DNA of 35,859 nt. Source: Paludibacter sp. Its GTDB lineage: Bacteria > Bacteroidota > Bacteroidia > Bacteroidales > Paludibacteraceae. A program made the translations under genes and the position numbers. The stretch is from assembly GCA_027450045.1 (NCBI GenBank), contig DAIDKM010000027.1:1-35859 (forward strand), written 5' to 3'. Position 1 is the stretch's first letter. Each line of letters opens with the position of its first letter. Below are positions 26,376 through 34,069 of this stretch, in pieces. Below the pieces are notes generated by a model. That model did not search any database and was not told where the DNA came from. It was given only the letters and a program-made list of their open reading frames with translations.

Positions 26376-28232
26376 TCATTTTTCTTTCTTTCGAACGCCA
26401 AATTTAGGATCAATCTTGAGCAATGCAACGGCAAAATAAGTTGGCAAAATACTAATCATCACCCATATAAAGTAATGCCTGTAGCCTAACAAATCTTGCA
26501 ACCATCCGGCTATCATCCCGGGTAACATCATGCCTAAAGCCATAAAAGCAGTACATATGGCATAATGAGCAGTACGATGCTCTCCTTGTGATAAATAGAT
26601 CATATACAGCATATAAGCCGTAAATCCAAAACCATAACCAAACTGCTCAATGCCCACCGAAAGGTTGATCAACCAAAAATTATCCGGCTGAACATAAGCT
26701 AAATAAACGTACATCAAATGAGGCAATGAAATGCTTAACGCCATTGGCCAGAACCAATACTTCAATCCTTTTTGAGCGGATAAAATGCCACCAACAATAC
26801 CACCAGCAGTCAATGCCAATACGCCAACAGTGCCATAAACCAATCCTACTTCTCCGGTTGTCAATCCCAAACCACCAATTTCGCGGGAATCCAGCAAAAA
26901 AGGAGCTGCCATTTTCATCAACATCGACTCTGACAGCCTGTATGTTAACATGAAAAAAATACCGATACCTACTTCCTTTTTTTGAAAAAACGTGGCAAAT
27001 GTGTTGAGAAATTCCTTGACAATGGAAAATGCCGATTGAATAGTAGCGCTACCATGATCACTTTGCGAACGGGGTAATACCATCTTGTGATAACCAAAAA
27101 GCATCAGAAAAATGCCGGCTAACACAAAAAAAGTGATTGACCACGCCGACGGTATATTTCCCGAAAGCCCCTGAAATGTAGCACTGCTTGCCTTTGTCAG
27201 CTTTGGATCCACTTGCACAACCACATAGGCTGGTTGTTGCCAATTACGATTTGTGAATATCAATCGTTCGCCTTGAAGCAACGAAAAGCTGTTGTCACCT
27301 CGTTTGAATGAAGTGTTCAAAATAATTGATTTGCCTCCTTTAGGTGGATGGGTAAGCCGAATGGCAAAAATTGCCACATTCCCCTCTTTCCCTTTCACAT
27401 TGGCTGACACTTGTTTTCTTTCACCAAAATGATTATGAATCCAATGCCCTATAGGGTTTGACACGTCTCTGCTCCACCATGATTCTTGCGAAGCATTTAA
27501 CGAATGAGCAGTGTCAGCAAAAACAAAGCCATGGCTTAAATTTTGTTCCGTCGTCCAAGACTCGGTTTTTTTTACACTTTCTGATGCGATAGATGCTTGA
27601 TGAAAGGTGAGGAGCGACGGTTCGACTACAAAATCAGCATTTGTAACTTGTTTATTAACCACAGTTTGCGTTTGCTCTGTCAAGGACGGTTGATAATCGA
27701 CCTTTAACGTCACGGGTTGCAAGCCGGTGAAAAGTTCTAAGGCTCCTGCCAAAATAATCAATGCACCTTGTCCTGTGATCATTGCAATGCGATAAAACGT
27801 GTTTCGGATTCCGACATACATCGCCTGATCATGTTCTGAAAGCGCCAGCATGTAAAACCCGTCAGCGGCAATATCATGCGTGGCTGAACTGAATGCCAAC
27901 AACCAAAAGAATGCCAGCGTGGCTTGAAAGAAAAAAGGAAGCGGAATTGTGAAAGCAACACCAGCCAATCCGGCGCCTACTAATAATTGCATTGTGACAA
28001 TCCACCAACGCTTCGTTTTCAACAAATCAACAAAGGGACTCCACAACGGTTTCAGCACCCATGGCAAGTAGAGCCAACTGGTATAAAATGCAATGTCTGT
28101 ATTGGATATACCCATCCTTTTGTACAAGATCACCGAAACAGTTATCACGGCAACATAAGGGATTCCCTCTGCAAAATAGAGTGTAGGAATCCATGCCCAA
28201 GGTGATTTTTGAAAAAAAGAAGGCAGTTTCAT
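26376..28232 (-). CDS. AmpG/MurT-like MFS permease with a large periplasmic insert
   Basis: ATG 28232 overlaps the stop of the upstream DUF4922 gene (ATGA), so the start is firm and translation is coupled; 618 residues. TM1-5 are at about residues 18-170 (TLYFAEGIPYVAVITVSVILY; FYTSWLYLPWVLKPLWSP; FSSATHDIAADGFYMLAL), as in AmpG muropeptide permeases. A soluble stretch of about 190 residues (170-360) lies between TM5 and TM6, which is on the periplasmic side. Its end, GERLIFTNRNWQQPAYVVVQVD, resembles the closing strands of Calx-beta-like domains. TM6-12 follow. Usual AmpG proteins are 420-490 residues and lack this. The operon (kinases, murQ) suggests uptake of MurNAc, anhydro-MurNAc or muropeptides, like MurT of Tannerella forsythia. 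Confidence 0.82.
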   Translation of the reverse strand: MKLPSFFQKSPWAWIPTLYFAEGIPYVAVITVSVILYKRMGISNTDIAFYTSWLYLPWVLKPLWSPFVDLLKTKRWWIVTMQLLVGAGLAGVAFTIPLPFFFQATLAFFWLLAFSSATHDIAADGFYMLALSEHDQAMYVGIRNTFYRIAMITGQGALIILAGALELFTGLQPVTLKVDYQPSLTEQTQTVVNKQVTNADFVVEPSLLTFHQASIASESVKKTESWTTEQNLSHGFVFADTAHSLNASQESWWSRDVSNPIGHWIHNHFGERKQVSANVKGKEGNVAIFAIRLTHPPKGGKSIILNTSFKRGDNSFSLLQGERLIFTNRNWQQPAYVVVQVDPKLTKASSATFQGLSGNIPSAWSITFFVLAGIFLMLFGYHKMVLPRSQSDHGSATIQSAFSIVKEFLNTFATFFQKKEVGIGIFFMLTYRLSESMLMKMAAPFLLDSREIGGLGLTTGEVGLVYGTVGVLALTAGGIVGGILSAQKGLKYWFWPMALSISLPHLMYVYLAYVQPDNFWLINLSVGIEQFGYGFGFTAYMLYMIYLSQGEHRTAHYAICTAFMALGMMLPGMIAGWLQDLLGYRHYFIWVMISILPTYFAVALLKIDPKFGVRKKEK

Positions 28233-29215
28233 GGTTTTTGCAATGTATGGCAAATTCGATTTAACAAATCACACGTGATGGAAACTTCATCCATTATGGT
28301 TGCGAGATCCGTCGTGGTCACTTTTTGAAAATCTTCTTCCCGAGGTGTGATAAACACTCCGCCCAAATCGACTGAAGCAGGACTTATCAACAATTGTTGC
28401 GTTCCATCCGCAAAATAACAAGTCGGTCGGTGCAAACGCCTCGGGAACAACCAAACTGTCCATTGTTCATTCTTCCAACTGCAAAGAAGATTCAACATCG
28501 GCTCAACTTCATTTGTGTTGGTATCCAATTGCTTATATAAGTTTTTAAACCAAGAAATTAATGGTTGCCGTTCCGACGATTCCATGACCAGCATGGCGTG
28601 AGGATAGGTGATATGTCGTAAAAGCGTAAAATTTGGAAGTTCAACAACATTTTCAGCATAATGTTTCCATGCACTCCAGTTTATTTCAAGAGGCAAAAAA
28701 CCTTTATTCCCTGCTTGAAAATGCAGATGATCAGGAGCAGAAGCGCCACATTGCGGTCCATTGTAAAATAGGACAAAATCTGGCAACGCTTTCGCTAAAT
28801 CGAGCATATCTCCAAAATGGCCGTCAATACGTTGATCGACATGCTCGACGAAAGGAATGGTCAGATGTTTTGGAAAAATCGGGAACGGATTCACTAAAAT
28901 CCAATATTGATCGTGCACCAGAATACCTTCTTGTTCAGCAGGTCTGTTTTTCTCACACAAAAAACAAGGTCGTTGTTGTATTGACTTTGGATCTACTTTA
29001 GCCGCCGATGAGACAATACGCGAAGGGTTGAATTGCACCTGCATAGGAAAGCCCAAGACGTTTAATGTCTTTGACTCAATAGTTTGTAATGCTTCATAAT
29101 TTTGTTTCGCCAAATTCCAGTGAGAAATTTGCTGATCAAATAATGCATCCACTTTGAATTTCAGTGAAACAGATGAATCAGAGTCTGAAGAATAAAAAGA
29201 TGTTTGGTTTTTCAT
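28229..29215 (-). CDS. DUF4922 protein, HIT/GalT-like nucleotidylyltransferase or NDP-sugar phosphorylase
   Basis: A 328-residue cytoplasmic protein. It carries a CxxC pair in RPCFLCEKNRPAEQ (C84, C87), as in GalT zinc sites. It then has the strand ILVNPFPIFPKHLTIPFVEH and the active-site motif DHLHFQAGNKGFLPLE, with H163-x-H165-x-Q167. HxHxQ is the signature of the GalT/Apa2/GDP-hexose phosphorylase branch of the HIT superfamily, and the text around it is close to that of plant GDP-L-galactose phosphorylases as I recall them. A nucleotidyl transfer from an NDP-sugar or dinucleotide through the middle His is therefore likely. It sits between a GT2 glycosyltransferase (75 bases) and the permease (4-base overlap). 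The substrate is unknown. Confidence 0.72.
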   Translation of the reverse strand: MKNQTSFYSSDSDSSVSLKFKVDALFDQQISHWNLAKQNYEALQTIESKTLNVLGFPMQVQFNPSRIVSSAAKVDPKSIQQRPCFLCEKNRPAEQEGILVHDQYWILVNPFPIFPKHLTIPFVEHVDQRIDGHFGDMLDLAKALPDFVLFYNGPQCGASAPDHLHFQAGNKGFLPLEINWSAWKHYAENVVELPNFTLLRHITYPHAMLVMESSERQPLISWFKNLYKQLDTNTNEVEPMLNLLCSWKNEQWTVWLFPRRLHRPTCYFADGTQQLLISPASVDLGGVFITPREEDFQKVTTTDLATIMDEVSITCDLLNRICHTLQKP

Positions 29216-29290
29216 GGAATGTCGCTCTCAAAAGATTCGCAAAAGTACAAAAGAAATTATCAAACCAGCTTTCATGGCAAATCAGAAAAC

Positions 29291-30757
29291 CTATTTGCTT
29301 TCATTCATTTGCTGACGCGCTTTGATTTCCCATGTTCTAATACGATCTTTGTAAAGATTGTACATATTCATTTTCTGAATGTCAAGGGCTGCATCCGAAT
29401 TATCCTCCCAACGGCGACATAAATACACGACATTGTAAACCCGTCCGATGCGATAGTGTCGCGACACGGCTAACCCTAATGCATAATCTTCTCCGTAACT
29501 TGTATTTGGCACATGTAATTGACGCAACAACGGGGTGTAGAAGGCTCTTGGTGCTCCAAATCCATTGATTCGCAAAGCATTATTACGTCCGTTTTCGTCC
29601 GTCCATTCCCGATGATCAATCACACCAGGCGGAATGGTCTGCATATCGAAATTGGTCATACGATAACTGCCTACCACCATGCCGCATTGTTGCTCATAAA
29701 AGGCATTCACCATCGTTTGCAAAGTGTATTCATCGCTATACACATCGTCGCTATCCAATTGCACGGCAAATTTGCCGCATTGCGCATATTCAATCCCTAT
29801 ATTCCAGCATCCTCCAATTCCCAGGTCAAATCGATCAGGGATTAAATGAATCAACCGTTTATCTGATTCATAGCGACGAATAATATCTGAAGTTCCATCC
29901 GTCGAGTGATTATCGATGATGATTAAATTGAATGAAAAATCCGTTTTTTGTTTTAGTACGGACTGTATGGCATCTTCGATGGTTTTCACCCGGTTAAATA
30001 CAGGAATAATGACAGATGCCTCAACCGGAAAAATTGATTTATCAAAATGGACATCTTCAAAACGAGGCGCTAAATAAGCTCCAATCGCTTTCAAATGATT
30101 TGTACATACATGTTCCATTTCAAGTTGAACCTCTCTGTTTTTCGGATCAACATAATCAAAGAGTTTTTCACCTGAAGCACGAGAATCAATTTCAATTTCC
30201 GAATACAAGTATTCATTAATATGTTCAATACTATATTGTTGAGATACTTTCAAGCGCAAATCATACAACCCTGCATACTCAAAACCTTCATTCGTGTCTT
30301 GCGTTGCTCTCTTCAATGCATCAGTTCGGAAAAGCAACAAAGAGCCAAAATCAAAATCATCACGCAAACTTCCTTGTTGATAATCAATCAACGGATGCAA
30401 TTTTTTGTCTCCATCAACCATTCTGTAAGAATCAGCATAAAGCATTCCGGCTTGCGTGTCCTCAGCAATCCGAATCATACGTTCCAATGCCAAATAACCT
30501 ATTTGGAGCGGGAGTATTTTCAAGTAAAGCAATACATAATCAGTTGTAGCTGTAGTGGCTATTTGCCGTATAGTTTCTGAAGCAGTGATTCTTTTGACTG
30601 AAATCACAGGAAAGTCCGATAAGCTCTTCTCGCGTTCAACAGCGCTTGTAGCCAAAAAATGAATTTGATGAACGATCGATGAATTTTGTAATTCGTGTAA
30701 GGTTTGTTGAACCTGCTCAGATGATTCATACGGGATGAAACAATCGATTCGTGACAT
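29291..30757 (-). CDS. Family 2 glycosyltransferase with two GT-A-like domains
   Basis: A 488-residue protein with no membrane segment or signal peptide. The N-terminal half (1-240) looks like a degenerate GT2 domain: MSRIDCFIPYESSEQVQQTL, YVLLYLKILPLQIGYLALERM, MLYADSYRM. The C-terminal half is a full GT2 domain with VIIPVFNRVKTIEDAIQSVL (from about 247), DNHSTDGTSD, the metal-binding LDSDD near 334-338 and a catalytic-base region with GEDYALGLAVSRHYRIGRV. It starts 17 bases after murQ. It transfers a sugar from an NDP donor, but donor and acceptor are unknown; a glycosyltransferase is unexpected inside a sugar-breakdown operon. Confidence 0.82.
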   Translation of the reverse strand: MSRIDCFIPYESSEQVQQTLHELQNSSIVHQIHFLATSAVEREKSLSDFPVISVKRITASETIRQIATTATTDYVLLYLKILPLQIGYLALERMIRIAEDTQAGMLYADSYRMVDGDKKLHPLIDYQQGSLRDDFDFGSLLLFRTDALKRATQDTNEGFEYAGLYDLRLKVSQQYSIEHINEYLYSEIEIDSRASGEKLFDYVDPKNREVQLEMEHVCTNHLKAIGAYLAPRFEDVHFDKSIFPVEASVIIPVFNRVKTIEDAIQSVLKQKTDFSFNLIIIDNHSTDGTSDIIRRYESDKRLIHLIPDRFDLGIGGCWNIGIEYAQCGKFAVQLDSDDVYSDEYTLQTMVNAFYEQQCGMVVGSYRMTNFDMQTIPPGVIDHREWTDENGRNNALRINGFGAPRAFYTPLLRQLHVPNTSYGEDYALGLAVSRHYRIGRVYNVVYLCRRWEDNSDAALDIQKMNMYNLYKDRIRTWEIKARQQMNESK

Positions 30758-30774
30758 ATATTGAAGTAAATGTG

Positions 30775-31590
30775 TTATTTTGAAAAGAAAAAATCCAACG
30801 CTTTTTTGACCGATCCATGTAGAAGTAATAGATTTCTCGCTACGTCATATTCTAAGTGCGTCTCTTCTATGATCATGCGCGTGCCGCGGTCGATTAATTT
30901 CTGGTTGTTTAATTGCATATTCACCATTCGGCTACCTTTGACACGACCCAATTGAATCATGGTGGTGGTAGTGATCATGTTAAGCACTAATTTTTGGGCA
31001 GTACCGGCTTTCATGCGTGTGCTGCCTGTTACAAATTCAGGCCCGACAATCACTTCGATGGGAATATCGGCAAACTTTGCTACTGGAGCGTTCGGATTGC
31101 ATGAAATAGACGCGGTTAGTAAACCTTCTTGTTGAGCATGTCTCAATGCACCAACAACATAAGGCGTTGTCCCTGAGGCTGCAATTCCAATAATAGTGTC
31201 ATTTTTGTTCACATGGAATTGTTGCAACTCTAACCAACCAGAAACTTCGCTGTCTTCGGCTGCTTCCACGGCATTCCTCAACGCAGTATCCCCACCGGCA
31301 ATGATCCCAATCACCATCGTAGAAGGCACCCCGAATGTTGGAGGAATTTCCGAAGCATCAAGCACACCTAATCGCCCGCTGGTGCCAGCACCTAAATAAA
31401 AGATTCGGCCACCTCGTTTCATGCGTTCAACGATGAGAGTCACTAAGGTTTCAATTTGTGGAAGCGTTTTTTCAACAGCCAATGCCACTTTTTTATCCTC
31501 TTCATTAATTCCTCTCAGCAATTCTCCAATCGAAGCCTTCTCTAGATGATCGTGCAATGAAGCTTTTTCGGTAATTTTTTCAAATGACAT
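30775..31590 (-). CDS. murQ: N-acetylmuramic acid 6-phosphate etherase
   Basis: A 271-residue SIS-domain lyase that cleaves the lactyl ether of MurNAc-6-phosphate to GlcNAc-6-phosphate and D-lactate. It has the sugar-phosphate loop GAGTSGRLGVLDASEIPPTFG (from residue 68), with catalytic Glu81, and a second acidic residue Glu112 in AVEAAEDSE. These match E83 and E114 of E. coli MurQ. It also has GIAASGTTPYVVGAL and TGSTRMKAGTAQKLVLNMIT. The ATG overlaps the end of the upstream kinase gene by 11 bases (ATGTCATTTGA), showing tight coupling. A little shorter than the E. coli protein (298), mainly at the ends. Confidence 0.97.
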   Translation of the reverse strand: MSFEKITEKASLHDHLEKASIGELLRGINEEDKKVALAVEKTLPQIETLVTLIVERMKRGGRIFYLGAGTSGRLGVLDASEIPPTFGVPSTMVIGIIAGGDTALRNAVEAAEDSEVSGWLELQQFHVNKNDTIIGIAASGTTPYVVGALRHAQQEGLLTASISCNPNAPVAKFADIPIEVIVGPEFVTGSTRMKAGTAQKLVLNMITTTTMIQLGRVKGSRMVNMQLNNQKLIDRGTRMIIEETHLEYDVARNLLLLHGSVKKALDFFFSK

Positions 31591-32452
31591 AACGTGGTGT
31601 TTCTAATAAGGCATTTTTTGGCTGATAGTACAAAATCAATTTTTCCATTGGTGCTTGTAAGATTGTCCCCAAATCAATAGATAAATCAGTAGCCACATGG
31701 CGAAGCACATGTTGGTAATGAAAGCCAATTGACCCAACTACTTGCACTTTATAGTTTTGATAATCATATTGAAAAACATTTCTTTTGAAAAACTCAGCAA
31801 AACTATCATACACCAACTGGTACAACTCCGGCTCGGCTAAGTTTTCATGTAAGAAAATTGACATGGATGCCAGAAAACGGCTGGGGAACGCTTTGGTATA
31901 AATATTTTCCACAATTTCAGCCTGCGTCAGGCCGAAACGATTGAAAAAGCGCTCTTGAATCGTTGGTGACAATTGATTTTTCAAACAATCAGCCACCAAC
32001 TTTTTTCCAAGAGCGGCTCCACTTCCTTCATCACCAATAATATATCCCAACGGAGCTACTTGTTGCACAATCGACTCCCCATCGTATAGTCCTGAATTTG
32101 AGCCAGTACCCAATATACAAACAATTCCCGGCTGATCGCCACAAAGGGCTTTTGCGGCACCCAGCAAATCGCTCTCAACTGTAATCTTCTGAAAGCGAAA
32201 AACTTTTTCAAAAGCATTGGTTACCACTTGTTTTTGCTTGTCGGTTGCACATCCTGCTCCAAAAAAATAGATGGCATCCAACTCCTCAACTTGCATCTGA
32301 TGAAGCAATTGTTTCCGCAACTGCGTTTCAATTTGCAATTCTGTCTGAAAAAAAGGATTGATCCCTGATGTTTTGTAATGAAAAGATTCGGAAGTTCCTT
32401 TCAACAAACTCCAATACGTCTTGGTCGATCCGCTATCTGCAATCAATATCAT
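31580..32452 (-). CDS. BadF/BadG-type sugar kinase, likely MurNAc/GlcNAc kinase (second copy)
   Basis: ATG 32452 is chosen because the phosphate-1 loop follows at once (MILIADSGSTKTYW); 290 residues. It has an ASKHA fold with ADSGSTKT (5-12, intact Asp6), the VESDLLGAAKALCG segment with the probable catalytic Asp, phosphate-2 LGTGSNSGLYDG, and GYIIGDEGSGAALGK. Proteins of this family phosphorylate MurNAc and GlcNAc in Tannerella forsythia (MurK). It lies directly before murQ with an 11-base overlap, so MurNAc-6-phosphate for MurQ is the likely product. It is a clear paralogue of the gene at 32743-33591, with its own promoter in between. Confidence 0.87.
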   Translation of the reverse strand: MILIADSGSTKTYWSLLKGTSESFHYKTSGINPFFQTELQIETQLRKQLLHQMQVEELDAIYFFGAGCATDKQKQVVTNAFEKVFRFQKITVESDLLGAAKALCGDQPGIVCILGTGSNSGLYDGESIVQQVAPLGYIIGDEGSGAALGKKLVADCLKNQLSPTIQERFFNRFGLTQAEIVENIYTKAFPSRFLASMSIFLHENLAEPELYQLVYDSFAEFFKRNVFQYDYQNYKVQVVGSIGFHYQHVLRHVATDLSIDLGTILQAPMEKLILYYQPKNALLETPRYVI

Positions 32453-32588
32453 ACGATTAGATTTTCTAAGGTCATCATGTCCTGAAACATGGTTCCACAT
32501 TACTAAATCATTCTTTGTTAGGTATGATGCTTCGTTACGTCAAACAAGATGAATTAACTCTCCCGCGTAAACGGCATCATTGTGCCCA

Positions 32589-32618
32589 CAAAGTTAGAAC
32601 AATTTCATGCAATACAAA
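32589..32618 (-). promoter_or_regulatory. Promoter of the second kinase-murQ operon
   Basis: On the minus strand TTTG (32618-32615), 18 bases, then TAACTTTG (32596-32589) fits the Bacteroidota -33/-7 pattern. The leader to the ATG at 32452 is about 130 bases. A second -7-like TATGTTTG lies at 32664-32671. So the operon from the second kinase onwards need not depend on the first kinase promoter. Confidence 0.55.
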
Positions 32619-32742
32619 TAGCGGAAACAAATAAATAATTTTTTTTGTGTGATTTCTTGTTTGCAAACATATTTTTAATTGAAACCAAGAGATAAGACAA
32701 AAATTGTTTTGCAAACCAGAGAGGCATCAGGAGTTGGCATTA

Positions 32743-33591
32743 TCACTCCAAATGGGCATTCTGTGTATGATAATTTACCAATCCAGACATTGGCGATTTT
32801 TGTATTTGACCAATTGTTACTCCAAACTCGGCAGCAACTTCTCGAAGCAGGTCAGCATAATGGTATGCAACCAAACCCATAAAATGAACCGGATAGTTTT
32901 GATAGTCGTATTGAAGAATATTGCGCGTGAAAAAGTTTCTAAAGTTTTGTTTTACAAGATCATAAACATAGGGATGATCTAAATGATCGTGTAAGAAGAA
33001 AGAAAAAGTGGCTAAAAAACGATTCGGAAAAGGCTGTCGATAAACATGTTCCATGATATCTGAAGGCGTGATACGATATTTTTCATACACTTGTTCTACC
33101 AATTCTTTTGGAGCTATCTGTTTCATACAATCGCTCAAAAAAAGTTTTCCAAGCACAGCGCCGCTTCCTTCGTCTCCTAAAATATAGCCCAACGGAGAAA
33201 CATTTTCAACAATTTTCTCTCCATCATAAAAGCATGAATTTGAGCCTGTTCCTAAAATACATCCTAAGCCAGAATCTTTCCCAAAAAGAGCACGCACGGC
33301 TGCCAATAAATCACTTTCCACTTCTACAGGAGCGCGAAACTGCGTGATTAAGGACGACTTGATCACTTCTTTCTTTTCATCCGAGGAACACCCCGCACCA
33401 TAAAAATAAATCTGTTCAACCTTCCTTTTGAAAAAAGCCTCCGGAAGTTGCAAACGAATCGCACGACTAATTTCTCGTCGTATTTGAAAATAGGGATTCA
33501 GTCCTTCGGTAAAGGCATGTTCAATCACATAAACACCTTCAACTAAAACCCATTCAGTCTTGGTAGATCCGCTTTCCGCTATTAATTTCAT
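32743..33591 (-). CDS. BadF/BadG-type sugar kinase (first copy, with Asp-to-Glu change in phosphate-1 loop)
   Basis: A 282-residue ASKHA kinase closely similar along its length to the next gene (FYGAGCSSDEKK, VESDLLAAVRALFG, LGTGSNSCFYDGEKIV, GYILGDEGSGAVLGK). The phosphate-1 loop reads AESGSTKTEW, with Glu at position 6 where the paralogue and most family members have Asp, a residue that helps bind Mg-ATP. The rest of the active site is intact, including the central Asp of ESDLLAA. It is first in the cluster and 290 bases ahead of the second copy. It may act on a different amino sugar, with altered activity, or have a regulatory role; this cannot be told from sequence. Confidence 0.83.
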   Translation of the reverse strand: MKLIAESGSTKTEWVLVEGVYVIEHAFTEGLNPYFQIRREISRAIRLQLPEAFFKRKVEQIYFYGAGCSSDEKKEVIKSSLITQFRAPVEVESDLLAAVRALFGKDSGLGCILGTGSNSCFYDGEKIVENVSPLGYILGDEGSGAVLGKLFLSDCMKQIAPKELVEQVYEKYRITPSDIMEHVYRQPFPNRFLATFSFFLHDHLDHPYVYDLVKQNFRNFFTRNILQYDYQNYPVHFMGLVAYHYADLLREVAAEFGVTIGQIQKSPMSGLVNYHTQNAHLE

Positions 33592-33630
33592 ACGTGAATA
33601 ATTTGTTTTTTAAAGGTCGTGTGGAACTTG

Positions 33631-33649
33631 CATGTAAACAATTTACATG
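33631..33649 (-). promoter_or_regulatory. Perfect palindrome in the leader of the amino-sugar cluster
   Basis: CATGTAAA (33631-33638), CAA, TTTACATG (33642-33649): an 8-3-8 perfect inverted repeat, 40 bases upstream of the first kinase start and between it and the candidate -7 box. It is suited to a dimeric repressor; as RNA it would be a weak AU-rich hairpin. No regulator gene is present nearby. Confidence 0.55.
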
Positions 33650-33698
33650 TTCGTTTCATATCACAGAACTTTAAAGATTTATCTTCGGCTACAACTTG

Positions 33699-33706
33699 CA
33701 AAAATA
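33699..33706 (-). promoter_or_regulatory. Candidate -7 box of the first kinase gene
   Basis: Minus-strand TATTTTTG fits TAnnTTTG and lies 108 bases before the ATG; no good -33 partner seen. Confidence 0.4.
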
Positions 33707-34069
33707 AACATTGAAAATGATGAATTCACACAGGAATCGCTATTTTATTCTTTTTATTCAAATATTATAACACTACTACACTCTCTGATTACTGCCCATT
33801 GGAAATACTCTGAAACCGCTTTGTGAAATTGATAAAAATTACCAAATAGAGAGCGATAGAGAAAATAAAATCATTCTTCTGACGAAAAGCAGTCTGAAAT
33901 AAGTCTATTTTATTGTTTTGGGACTTATTTTAATATTATTATCGCCTCTTTTTCCTGTATTCTTTGTTACTTTGCATGCCTAATCGTTGTGTCATTGTCG
34001 TTGTAAATCCGCATGTAAGTTGTGACAACCTCAAACATCGAATCGGAAAATCATTAATTCTTTCTGTCT
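33707..34069. other. Divergent AT-rich promoter region
   Basis: About 360 bases between the kinase cluster and the divergent FAD/Fe-S oxidoreductase gene. Plus-strand TATTCTTTG (33958-33966) and TTACTTTG (33967-33974) are near matches to the -7 box, about 100 bases ahead of the ATG at 34070. No gene or RNA was recognised. Confidence 0.45.
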
